Of a DNA stretch of 37,612 nucleotides, positions 1 through 9,496 are shown piece by piece. The position numbers and the translations under genes were made by a program. The notes under the pieces are model-generated. The model did not search any database and was not told where the DNA came from. It saw only the letters and a program-made list of their open reading frames with translations. The stretch spans positions 217,477-255,088 of the forward strand of contig NZ_FQZB01000012.1 of the NCBI RefSeq assembly GCF_900141845.1, given 5' to 3'. Position 1 is the first letter of the stretch. The number at the start of each line of letters is the position of its first letter. Origin of the DNA: Clostridium cavendishii DSM 21758 (GTDB lineage: Bacteria; Bacillota; Clostridia; Clostridiales; Clostridiaceae).

Positions 1-1667
1 TCTATCATGTATTTTATTCTATCTTCTGGATGACTTGGATCTATTGGTAAATATGCCGCTCCCGATTTTAATATTGCAAATAAACCTACCATCATATCTA
101 TTGAACGTTCTAACATTATAGCTACTATACTATTTGGTATGACACCCTTTTTCCTTAATGTTCTTGCTATGCTATTAGCTCTTTCATTTAACTCCCTATA
201 AGTTACTTTTTTATCTCCACATACTATAGCTATATTATCAGGTGTCTTTTTTACTTGCTTTTCAAATAGCTGTTGAATAGTTTTATTACTTTGATAATTC
301 ATTGTAGTATCATTAAATTTATTTAGAATTAGCTCTTTTTCTTCTTGTCCTATAATTTCTATATCATCTATTAAAATATTTTCATTCATAACAACTTGAT
401 TAACTATATTATTTAAATGTTCACTTACTGTATTTATGTCTTTTTCATCATATATAATTTCATTAAAATTAAACCTTATATTAATCTCATCATTTTCTGA
501 CATTACAATATTAAAATCATAATTTGTATGTTCATATGATTTTATATTTGTTACCTTAAAGTTATTTTCATCTATCAATTCACTATCTAAAGGATAATTC
601 TCAAACACCATTATATGATTAATCAAATTATTTTTAGCTTCACTTAATGCTTGTACCGCTGATAAAGGATAATAATCATATTTTGAACTTTCTAGAAATC
701 TAGTGTTTATCTCATCTAATATTTCTTTGAATGTCATTTTTTCTTTTATCTTTATTCTTAATGGTATAGTATTTATAAATATTCCTACCATGTTTTCTAT
801 TCCTTTTATTTCAGGATTTCTTCCTGAAACAACATATCCAAACACTACATCATTAACATTATTATATTTTTTTAACTGTATTGCCCATATACTTTGCATT
901 ACAGAATTTACAGTAACCATATTCTTTTGTGCTATTTTTTTTATTTTTTCAGTTTTATCCCTATCAATTATTAAGTTTACTTCTTTTTCTTTATATATAT
1001 TTTTCTTATTAAATTCCTTTGAAAAAGGTATTAACAATTTTCCATTATATCCTTTCAGATAATTTTCCCAATATCCTATAGACTCATCTATATCTTTTTT
1101 ACTAATCCAATTAATATAATTATCATATTGATTTACTTTACCCAAATCATCATCAATTCCATATACTATCCTATTATATATTTTAAATAAATCTTTTAAT
1201 ATAATAATTAAGCTCCAACCGTCTAGAATAATATGATGATTACTCAAAATTAATGTATATTTCGCTTCTTCTAATTTAATAACTGCTAATCTTATTAATA
1301 TATCTTTTGTTATGTTAAATCCTTTTGCCTTATCACATTGTACAACTTCTTCAATATACTCCTCTTTATTTATTATATTTTTTCCACTTATATCAATGTA
1401 GTCGATTGTTGTCTCCCTATTATTAATTACAACTTGCATTGCCTTTTTAAAATCTTCATAACTAAAAATAGTTCTTAAAATATCGTATCTTTCTATTAAC
1501 TCATTAAAACTTTTTTCTAAAGCTGAAACATCTAATGTCCCTTCTATATTAAACCTAATAATTTCATGATATGCTTTAGAATCCTTATCTGCTATTGAGT
1601 GAAATAGCATGCCTTCCTGCATCGGCGCTAAAGCATATATTTTCTTTATTTTTTGCAAACTGCTCAT
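1..1667 (-). CDS. Nonribosomal peptide synthetase, partial (C domain and start of A domain)
   Basis: The reading frame starts at an ATG at 1667 with an AGGTGA ribosome binding site about 5 nt upstream, and stays open to the left edge, so the gene is cut off by the window (about 555 codons seen). Residues 1 to about 430 form a condensation domain with the active-site motif HHIILDG (about 1225-1245). An adenylation domain then begins: the A2 motif SGAAYLPIDP and DRIKYMI are the last residues visible. The gene begins 53 bp after the upstream synthetase, which ends in an epimerization domain, so this condensation domain should accept a D-configured donor peptide (DCL type). Its DGW after the catalytic histidines also occurs in the first C domain of the upstream protein. 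The specificity residues of its A domain lie outside the window, so the third amino acid cannot be predicted. Confidence 0.95.
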   Translation of the reverse strand, partial: MSSLQKIKKIYALAPMQEGMLFHSIADKDSKAYHEIIRFNIEGTLDVSALEKSFNELIERYDILRTIFSYEDFKKAMQVVINNRETTIDYIDISGKNIINKEEYIEEVVQCDKAKGFNITKDILIRLAVIKLEEAKYTLILSNHHIILDGWSLIIILKDLFKIYNRIVYGIDDDLGKVNQYDNYINWISKKDIDESIGYWENYLKGYNGKLLIPFSKEFNKKNIYKEKEVNLIIDRDKTEKIKKIAQKNMVTVNSVMQSIWAIQLKKYNNVNDVVFGYVVSGRNPEIKGIENMVGIFINTIPLRIKIKEKMTFKEILDEINTRFLESSKYDYYPLSAVQALSEAKNNLINHIMVFENYPLDSELIDENNFKVTNIKSYEHTNYDFNIVMSENDEINIRFNFNEIIYDEKDINTVSEHLNNIVNQVVMNENILIDDIEIIGQEEKELILNKFNDTTMNYQSNKTIQQLFEKQVKKTPDNIAIVCGDKKVTYRELNERANSIARTLRKKGVIPNSIVAIMLERSIDMMVGLFAILKSGAAYLPIDPSHPEDRIKYMI

Positions 1668-1720
1668 AAAATCACCTAATCCCATCTACAAATTTAAAGT
1701 TAGCAAGTCTTTATCAGAAA

Positions 1721-4700
1721 TCATAACATTAATTTATTCATATAATCATCCAATTCATCTTTACTAATATCCTCACTTGTAATATCTGATATTGTAACTT
1801 CATCTTTCTTTACATTATTACAGTGTTCAATAATCTTTAAAATATTATCTTTATACCCCATTATCAACGACCTAATTTTTTCTTCGTTATACTCTTTAAT
1901 GCTATATGATATTGATATTCTTAATGATTTCTTTATTACAATAGCTAATATATCTAATGAATATAAACTAATATTCTCCAAACTAATATTATTTCCATTA
2001 TCTACAACAGAAAGTTCAAAAAAACTTGAATTTATATCCTCATCAAACTGTCCTAAATAGTTAAAACATATTTCTGGTTGTAATTTAAAATCTACTTTCT
2101 CGTTCTGCTTAGTTGATGATAAATATTTAAGTATACCGTATCCTATTCCTTTATTAGGTATCCTTCTTAGACATTCCTTTACATTTTTTATTGATACAGA
2201 AATTTCATTATATTTATCTACCTCAAGAATTACTGGATATTGCGCAGTAAACCAACCTATAGTCCTTGATATATCTACCTTATCAATTATATCCTCTCTA
2301 CCATGAGATTCTAAATTTATTAATACTTTATTTTCTCCAGTCCATCTGTATATCGCTAATGTTAATGCTGTCAATAATATATCATTTATTTCTGTATTAT
2401 AAGCCCTATTAACTTTTTTTAACAAAGTTTCCGTATCATTTTCACTTAAACTCACAGTAATTGTCTTTATATCTTTTCTATATCTTTCCTCCACTTCTTT
2501 ATCTTTTGGAAGTTTCTTTATCTGTTGACCTTCCAACGTATTCCAGAAATTAATTTCAGTTCTAAATTTATTATTGATTCTATATTGGTTTAATTTTTCA
2601 GCCCATTCCTTAAATGATGTTGTTTTCCTTGGTAAAACTATTTTCTTACCCCTCTTAGCCATTTCATAACCTTTTTCAAAATCCTCAAAAATAATCCTCC
2701 ATGATACTCCATCTATAACTAAATGATGTATTACTATTTGCAAATAATCTCCACTATCAGTTTTAACTAATGCCAATTTTACAAGTGGTCCATCATTTAA
2801 ATCTATACTCTCCTGAATCTTATTGCACAAATTAGTAATCTTACTTTCATCAACTATTTCGTCTCCTCTAAAATCATACACTTTTACATCGTTTACATCG
2901 CTATATATTCCTCTATTTATTTGATGTACTTTTCCTGAATTTTCTTTATAAACCATTCTTAAAGAATCATGATGCCTAATTATTTTATCAAAGATTTTAT
3001 TAATTAACTCCTCTTCAAATCCCTGTTTACTATATAACATTACTGATTGATTCCAATGGTTCCTATTCTTAAGATTCATTTCAAAAAATTGTTTTTGTAT
3101 AGGTGTTAATAAAACCTCTCCCTCTATAAATCCCTGATTAATACTCGTAGCTTCTTTTGTTACATATTTACTCAAATCTTTTATATTAGGATTTCTAAAT
3201 AAATCTTTTACCTCAAAGGAATATCCTTCAGATTTTATTCTAGATATTGTCTGTATTGCTTTTATTGAATCGCCACCCAAATAAAAAAAGTTGTCATTGA
3301 TTCCTATGTTTTTAACACCTAATACTTCTTGCCATATTTCCACCAACTTTTTTTCTACTTTAGTTAATGGTGCCTCATATACTGAATCTATTATAATATT
3401 CTCTTCAGTGTTAGGTAATAATTTTCTGGCTATCTTTCCATTTGTATTTAAAGGCATACTCTCTAACTTAATAAAATATGACGGAATCATATAATCAGGA
3501 AGCCTTTTTCCTAAAATATCTCTAAATTCATTCACTGTATATCTTTTTTCTCCCACATAATATGCACAAAGATATTTATTATCATCTTTTTCCTTATCCA
3601 ATACTATTACTTCTTTTATTCCTTGTATTTCTAATAACCTAGTTTCTATCTCCCCAAGTTCTATTCTAAATCCTCGTATCTTAACTTGATTATCTATTCT
3701 TCCTAAAAACTCTATATTTCCATCTGGTAACCATCTTCCTACATCTCCAGTCCTATAAATTCTTTCCCCAGGTACATATGGATTTTCTAAAAATTTTTCA
3801 TTAGTTAATTTTTCATTATTTAAATATCCTCTTGCTAATCCTTCTCCACTTATGAATATTTCTCCAACTATACCTATTGGCAATAACTTCATTGATTTAT
3901 CCAAAATATATACTTTACTATTGGTTATTGGACATCCTATAGTAATGTCATCCATTTTATTAATCTTACTTCCTTCAATTAATAAAGATGTAGTATCTAC
4001 ACAACACTCAGTTGGGCCGTATACATTTGTTATACACTTTTTTTCTCCATTAACATTAAAGAATTCTTTTACAGTTTTCTTTTTTAGTTGATCTCCTCCT
4101 ATAATAAAATGTTTAACTGGAATATTCTTAATTTTTTCATCATTTACCATAACATTTAACATTGCTAAATGAATAGGAGTACCATCTGAAACATATATAG
4201 ATTTATCAATGTAATATTTTCTAAGTTTATATAAATCCCTTTTTGAATCATCAGGTACTATAATTAAATTTTTTCCTAACAACAATGATGCAAATATCTG
4301 TTGTACGGATGCATCAAAAACAAATGCTGCTACTAATGCTACATTAATGTATTTAGGATATCTCTTATATACCATTTTATTTAATGAATATACTAAATTA
4401 ACAACACTTTTATGCTCTACCATAACACCTTTTGCATTCCCAGTAGTCCCTGATGTATATATTACATATGCTAAATTCTCAGGTCTACTTGTCTCACTTA
4501 AATTATTTGAGTTATTAATAAATATCTCTTCATCATCAATATTTATTAATTCTCCGTTATAATTTACCAAACTCATTAATTTACCATTTGTTATTAGCAC
4601 TTCTATCTTACTATCATCTATGATATAATCTATTTTGGATTGTGGATACTTCATATCTATTGGTAAATAGGCCCCTCCAGCTTTCAGTATACCCATTATC

Positions 4701-7700
4701 CCTATTATCATTTCTATAGAACGGTCTAACATTATTCCTACTATACTATCCGCCTTCACACCTTTTTCTATTAAAGTTCTTGCCAAACTATTTGCTCTTT
4801 TATTTAATTCTTCATAAGTTATTTCATCATCTTCATATACTACCGCTATATTATTTGGTATCCTTTTTACTTGTTCTTCAAATAGCTGCTGTATTGTACT
4901 ATTAATTTGATATTCACTTGTAGTATCATTAAAATCTAACAATAATTTTGTCTTTTCTTTATTATCAATTATCTCTATATCTTTAACTTTTATATTACTA
5001 TTAATAGTTATAGTTTTTACTAAATTTAAAAAGTGTTCCTTTATTCTTTCAATAGTTTCTTTTTTGTATAATTTTATTGAATACTCTAAAATTAAACATA
5101 TCTCATCTTCATCTTCTACTGCAGTCATTGACATATCGAACTTGGATATGTTGCTTTCAAGAGTATAAGGTTTAACTTTTAATTCTTTTATTTCTAGAAA
5201 ACTACTCTCCATATTTTGCATTGCGAACATAATATCAAATAATGGATTTCTACTTATATCTCTTTTCACATTTAATTTTTCTACAATATCTTCAAATTGA
5301 TAATCCTGGTTTTCATACGCATTAAGTAATTTCTCTCTTAATTTTCTTAAATAATCTTCATAAGTATTCTCTACATTAATATTACTTCTTATTGCTAAGG
5401 TATTTACAAACATACCTATTATCCCTTCAAGGTCTGCATGTGGTCTTCCTGCTATTGGTGTTCCTACAATTATATCTTCCTGCCCGCTATATTTTGATAA
5501 AAGTATCTTAAATAAAGAAAATAAAACCATATACATTGTACTTCCTGTTTCTCTTGCTATTTCCCTTAATCTTTTGGTTTCTTCTTTTCCTATAATAAAA
5601 TTAATACTATCCCCTACAAAGCTTTGAACTAGTGGTCTATTATAATCAGTAGGTATATTTAATACTGGTATCTCTCCATCAAATTCTCTTAGCCAATAAT
5701 GTTCTTGCTTTTTAAGTATCTCTCTTTGTCGCATCTTACTTTGCCATTCACTATAATCCTTATACTGAATTTTTAAATTTTCTAATTCTTTTCCTCCATA
5801 TATTTCTCCAAATTCTTTTTTTAATATTTCCATAGAAATTCCATCTGAAATTATATGATGTATATCAAACATCAGTATATATCTTTCTTTTTCTAGCTCA
5901 ATTAATCCTACCCTTAATAAAGGCGCTCTACTTAAATCGAAACATTTTATAAAATTACTTATTTTTTCTTTTACCTCAGCTTTATCTTTCACTTTTATTT
6001 CTTTTATTCTAAAATCAATTTCTTCTATTTTTTTTATTTTTTGTATTATTATACCATTGATTGTTTCAAATTTAGTTCTTAAAGATTCATGTCTTTCTAT
6101 TAATTTTAAGAAAGTATTTGTTAATTTCTCTGTATTAAGCTTTCCTTCTATTTCTATAGCACCTGAAATATTATATGCTGTACTTTCTTTATCAAATTCT
6201 TGTAATATATATATTCTTTTTTGTGCAGCAGAGGCTACGTAATATTCTTTTTCTTTTGTCTTTTCTATTTGTTCATAAACCCTACTTTCTTTTGACTTAA
6301 TATACTCACCTATTCCTTTTACAGTTCCTAATGTCAACAATTCTCTAAGTGGTACTTCTACATTAAGTTCTTTATGAATTCTCCCCATTAACAAGGTTCC
6401 TTTTAATGAGTGTCCTCCAAGTTCAAAGAAGTTATCATTTATTCCTATATTATCTACGCCTAATACTTCTTCCCATATTTTTACCAAAACTTTCTCTACT
6501 TCATTTCTCGGTGCTTCATATACTGAATCTTTTATAATATCTCCTTCTGGAGTTGGCAATGATTTTCTATCTAGCTTTCCATTAATATTTAAAGGCATAT
6601 TTTCTAACTTCATAAAATACGAAGGAATCATATATTCAGGAAGACTTTTTCCTAAAATAGTTCTTAGTTCACTTACTGTATAATTTTTATCTCCCACATA
6701 ATATGCACAAATATACTTATCACCATTTTTTTCCTTATCTACAACTACTACCTCTTTTATTTCTTCTACTTCTAATAACCTAGTCTCTATTTCTCCAAGT
6801 TCTATTCTAAATCCACGTATCTTTACTTGATGATCTATTCTTCCAAAAAACTCTATATTCCCATCTGGTAACCATCTTGCTAAATCTCCTGTTTTATACA
6901 TTTTTTCTCCAGGTGCATATGGATTTTCTAAAAATTTTTCCTTGGTTAATTTTCCATTATTTAAATATCCCCTTGCTAATCCTTCTCCACTTATAAATAT
7001 TTCTCCAACTATACCTATTGGCAATAATTTCATTGTTTGATCCAAAATATATACTTTACTATTGTTTATCGGCCTTCCTATTGTAATATTATTAATCTCT
7101 TTAACCTTAGATTCCTCAATAAGTAAAGATGTAGTATCTACACAACACTCAGTTGGTCCATACACATTCGTTATGAAACATTTTTCTCCATTAGCATAAA
7201 AAAACTCTTTTACAAGTCTACTTGATAAACAGTCTCCCCCTATAATGAAGTGTTTAACTGGAATATTATTACTCTCTTCTTTATTAACTACCACATTTAA
7301 CATTTTTAAATGAATTGGTGTTCCATCTGAAATATATATTGATTTATCAATATAATATTTTCTAAGTTTATAAGCATCACTTTTTATATAATTGGGTACT
7401 ATAACTAAATTCTTTCCCAATAGTAATGATGCAAATATTTGTTTCACAGATGCATCAAAGACAAATGGAGCTAACAATGCAACATTAACATATTTAGGAT
7501 ATCTTTTATATATTATTTCATCCAATGCATATACTAGATTAATAACACTTTTATGCTCTATCATAACTCCTTTTGAGTCTCCAGTAGTCCCTGAAGTATA
7601 TATTACATATGCTAAATTTTGAGAATTACTTGTTTCTTCTAAATTATTAGACTTATTTTTGTATATTTTTTCATCATTAATATCTATTATTTCTCCCTTG

Positions 7701-9409
7701 TAATCCAATAACTCTATTAATTCATAATTTGTTATTAATAATCTTATATTACTATTCTCTAGCATATACTTTATTTTTAATTTGGGATACTCTATATCTA
7801 TTGGTAAATATGCTCCTCCAGCTTTTAGTATTCCAAGTATCCCTATTATGCTGTCTATAGATCGTTCTAACATTATTCCTACTACATTGTCTGCTTCTAT
7901 ACCTTTTTCTATTAAAGCTTTTGCTAAACTGTTTGCTTTTTCATTTAATTCCCTGTACGTTATTTTTTTATCTTCGTATGTTACCGCCAATTTATTTGGT
8001 ATCTTTTTCACTTGCTCCTCAAATAACTGTTGTATTGTTTTATTTCTAGGATAATCTGTACTTGTGTTATTAAATTCGTATAAAATTTTTTCCTTTTCTT
8101 CTTTAGATATTATTTCTAAATCTGATAAAATTATTTTATCATTACATATAATCTCATTTAAAATACTAATTAAACTTTTTACCATGTTTTTTATATAATA
8201 CTCTTGGTAAACCTTATCATTATATGCAACCTTTATCTCAAAACAATCAAACGTATTTAACTCAATCACTAAGTTGAATTCGCAATTTTCTGATATTTTA
8301 TATCCTTTTATTTGAGCTATATCATCATCATACAATATCTTGTCCAACGGATAATTTTCAATTACCACAATCTCTTCAAATATATTGTAATTACCATTAA
8401 CCTCACTGTATTCCTTTATATTCTTTAAAGAGGTGGTTTCATACATTCTACGTTCATTTAAGTTCTCATTAATTTGTTGTATCAAATAAAATATACTATT
8501 ATTATTATGGATTTTAATCCTAAAAGGTATAGTATTAATAAATAACCCAACCATGTCATTTATTCCTATAACTCCACAATCTCTTCCAGATACTGGAGTT
8601 CCAAAAACTATATCATTAGTGTTTTTATATTTACTTTGTAATATTATCCAAGCACAATAAAAAATACTTGCTTGTGATACTTTTTTATTTTTAGCGTATG
8701 AACGTATATTATTTTCCATTTCCTCCGATATCTTACAATCGAAATTAGAGATTGATTTTGAATCTTTTTCAAAATCAACTTTTTTTATATATTCTATTTT
8801 CTCTAAATATCTTTTCCAATAAAGCTCATCTTTCTCTTTATTTTTATCTTTTAACCATTTAATATAATTCTTAAATTTATTTTTATTTTGTTCTTCTATT
8901 TTCTCACCTTTTAAAATAGCATTATACATTTTTATAAACTCTTTTAAAATAATACCATTACTCCATCCATCATATGTTATGTGATGATTTTTAATTATTA
9001 TTTTTGCTAAATTATCATCAAATTTACATATATAAAACTTCACAGTTTCATTTTCAATATCTATTAATTCTTTTCTTTTCTTTTCATAAATTTCACTAAA
9101 TGTTTCTTCCTTTTTATCTTCAATGATATTTGATAAATCTATAATTTCAACTGGTGTACTATACGTCTTTAATACTATTTGAACAGGTTTTTTTATCTTT
9201 TTCCATTTTACAATAGTTCTGAGTGCTTCATTATATTTTACAACTTGCTCCCATGCATTTTTCATTAATTCTGTGTCTATTACTCCTGATATTTCTATAC
9301 TTAATTGTTCCTGATATAACAAACTATCTTTATCCATAATATAATGATATAATATTCCTTCTTGTGTACCTGTTAATTCTAATATATCTTCAATATCTTC
9401 TTTTTTCAT
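1721..9409 (-). CDS. Nonribosomal peptide synthetase, two modules C-A-T-C-A-T-E, predicted Glu then D-Gln
   Basis: A 2562-residue cytoplasmic assembly-line enzyme. Domains in order: condensation (HHITYDG near residue 141); adenylation (YTSGTTGDSKG near 603); carrier (LGGHS near 997); condensation (HHIISDG near 1180); adenylation (YTSGTTGNAKG near 1650); carrier (LGGDS near 2045); epimerization (HHLVIDGVSW near 2226, and RTIGWFTAQYP). The ten pocket residues that I read against the GrsA positions are DAKDIGVVDK for module 1 and DAQDIGVVDK for module 2. These match the known Glu (surfactin-like) and Gln (tyrocidine-like) codes. The final E domain should invert the Gln, giving L-Glu-D-Gln on the carrier. 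There is no thioesterase, so the chain must pass to another protein, most likely the next gene. The N-terminal C domain of the first module suggests acylation at the start. The start at 9409 has a GAGGTGAATT binding site. Product identity is inferred. Confidence 0.96.
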   Translation of the reverse strand: MKKEDIEDILELTGTQEGILYHYIMDKDSLLYQEQLSIEISGVIDTELMKNAWEQVVKYNEALRTIVKWKKIKKPVQIVLKTYSTPVEIIDLSNIIEDKKEETFSEIYEKKRKELIDIENETVKFYICKFDDNLAKIIIKNHHITYDGWSNGIILKEFIKMYNAILKGEKIEEQNKNKFKNYIKWLKDKNKEKDELYWKRYLEKIEYIKKVDFEKDSKSISNFDCKISEEMENNIRSYAKNKKVSQASIFYCAWIILQSKYKNTNDIVFGTPVSGRDCGVIGINDMVGLFINTIPFRIKIHNNNSIFYLIQQINENLNERRMYETTSLKNIKEYSEVNGNYNIFEEIVVIENYPLDKILYDDDIAQIKGYKISENCEFNLVIELNTFDCFEIKVAYNDKVYQEYYIKNMVKSLISILNEIICNDKIILSDLEIISKEEKEKILYEFNNTSTDYPRNKTIQQLFEEQVKKIPNKLAVTYEDKKITYRELNEKANSLAKALIEKGIEADNVVGIMLERSIDSIIGILGILKAGGAYLPIDIEYPKLKIKYMLENSNIRLLITNYELIELLDYKGEIIDINDEKIYKNKSNNLEETSNSQNLAYVIYTSGTTGDSKGVMIEHKSVINLVYALDEIIYKRYPKYVNVALLAPFVFDASVKQIFASLLLGKNLVIVPNYIKSDAYKLRKYYIDKSIYISDGTPIHLKMLNVVVNKEESNNIPVKHFIIGGDCLSSRLVKEFFYANGEKCFITNVYGPTECCVDTTSLLIEESKVKEINNITIGRPINNSKVYILDQTMKLLPIGIVGEIFISGEGLARGYLNNGKLTKEKFLENPYAPGEKMYKTGDLARWLPDGNIEFFGRIDHQVKIRGFRIELGEIETRLLEVEEIKEVVVVDKEKNGDKYICAYYVGDKNYTVSELRTILGKSLPEYMIPSYFMKLENMPLNINGKLDRKSLPTPEGDIIKDSVYEAPRNEVEKVLVKIWEEVLGVDNIGINDNFFELGGHSLKGTLLMGRIHKELNVEVPLRELLTLGTVKGIGEYIKSKESRVYEQIEKTKEKEYYVASAAQKRIYILQEFDKESTAYNISGAIEIEGKLNTEKLTNTFLKLIERHESLRTKFETINGIIIQKIKKIEEIDFRIKEIKVKDKAEVKEKISNFIKCFDLSRAPLLRVGLIELEKERYILMFDIHHIISDGISMEILKKEFGEIYGGKELENLKIQYKDYSEWQSKMRQREILKKQEHYWLREFDGEIPVLNIPTDYNRPLVQSFVGDSINFIIGKEETKRLREIARETGSTMYMVLFSLFKILLSKYSGQEDIIVGTPIAGRPHADLEGIIGMFVNTLAIRSNINVENTYEDYLRKLREKLLNAYENQDYQFEDIVEKLNVKRDISRNPLFDIMFAMQNMESSFLEIKELKVKPYTLESNISKFDMSMTAVEDEDEICLILEYSIKLYKKETIERIKEHFLNLVKTITINSNIKVKDIEIIDNKEKTKLLLDFNDTTSEYQINSTIQQLFEEQVKRIPNNIAVVYEDDEITYEELNKRANSLARTLIEKGVKADSIVGIMLDRSIEMIIGIMGILKAGGAYLPIDMKYPQSKIDYIIDDSKIEVLITNGKLMSLVNYNGELINIDDEEIFINNSNNLSETSRPENLAYVIYTSGTTGNAKGVMVEHKSVVNLVYSLNKMVYKRYPKYINVALVAAFVFDASVQQIFASLLLGKNLIIVPDDSKRDLYKLRKYYIDKSIYVSDGTPIHLAMLNVMVNDEKIKNIPVKHFIIGGDQLKKKTVKEFFNVNGEKKCITNVYGPTECCVDTTSLLIEGSKINKMDDITIGCPITNSKVYILDKSMKLLPIGIVGEIFISGEGLARGYLNNEKLTNEKFLENPYVPGERIYRTGDVGRWLPDGNIEFLGRIDNQVKIRGFRIELGEIETRLLEIQGIKEVIVLDKEKDDNKYLCAYYVGEKRYTVNEFRDILGKRLPDYMIPSYFIKLESMPLNTNGKIARKLLPNTEENIIIDSVYEAPLTKVEKKLVEIWQEVLGVKNIGINDNFFYLGGDSIKAIQTISRIKSEGYSFEVKDLFRNPNIKDLSKYVTKEATSINQGFIEGEVLLTPIQKQFFEMNLKNRNHWNQSVMLYSKQGFEEELINKIFDKIIRHHDSLRMVYKENSGKVHQINRGIYSDVNDVKVYDFRGDEIVDESKITNLCNKIQESIDLNDGPLVKLALVKTDSGDYLQIVIHHLVIDGVSWRIIFEDFEKGYEMAKRGKKIVLPRKTTSFKEWAEKLNQYRINNKFRTEINFWNTLEGQQIKKLPKDKEVEERYRKDIKTITVSLSENDTETLLKKVNRAYNTEINDILLTALTLAIYRWTGENKVLINLESHGREDIIDKVDISRTIGWFTAQYPVILEVDKYNEISVSIKNVKECLRRIPNKGIGYGILKYLSSTKQNEKVDFKLQPEICFNYLGQFDEDINSSFFELSVVDNGNNISLENISLYSLDILAIVIKKSLRISISYSIKEYNEEKIRSLIMGYKDNILKIIEHCNNVKKDEVTISDITSEDISKDELDDYMNKLML

Positions 9410-9496
9410 AATTCACCTCATCAGCTAACAAAATTTCTTTACTCATTTACATTTTTATAATTTTACCTATTATTAAAAAATAATAATATTATTCTT

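Noticed and set aside
703..1062. Plus-strand 119-codon frame rich in Phe and Ile
   Set aside because: It is antisense to the condensation domain of the NRPS gene, whose motifs are clear; no start signals.
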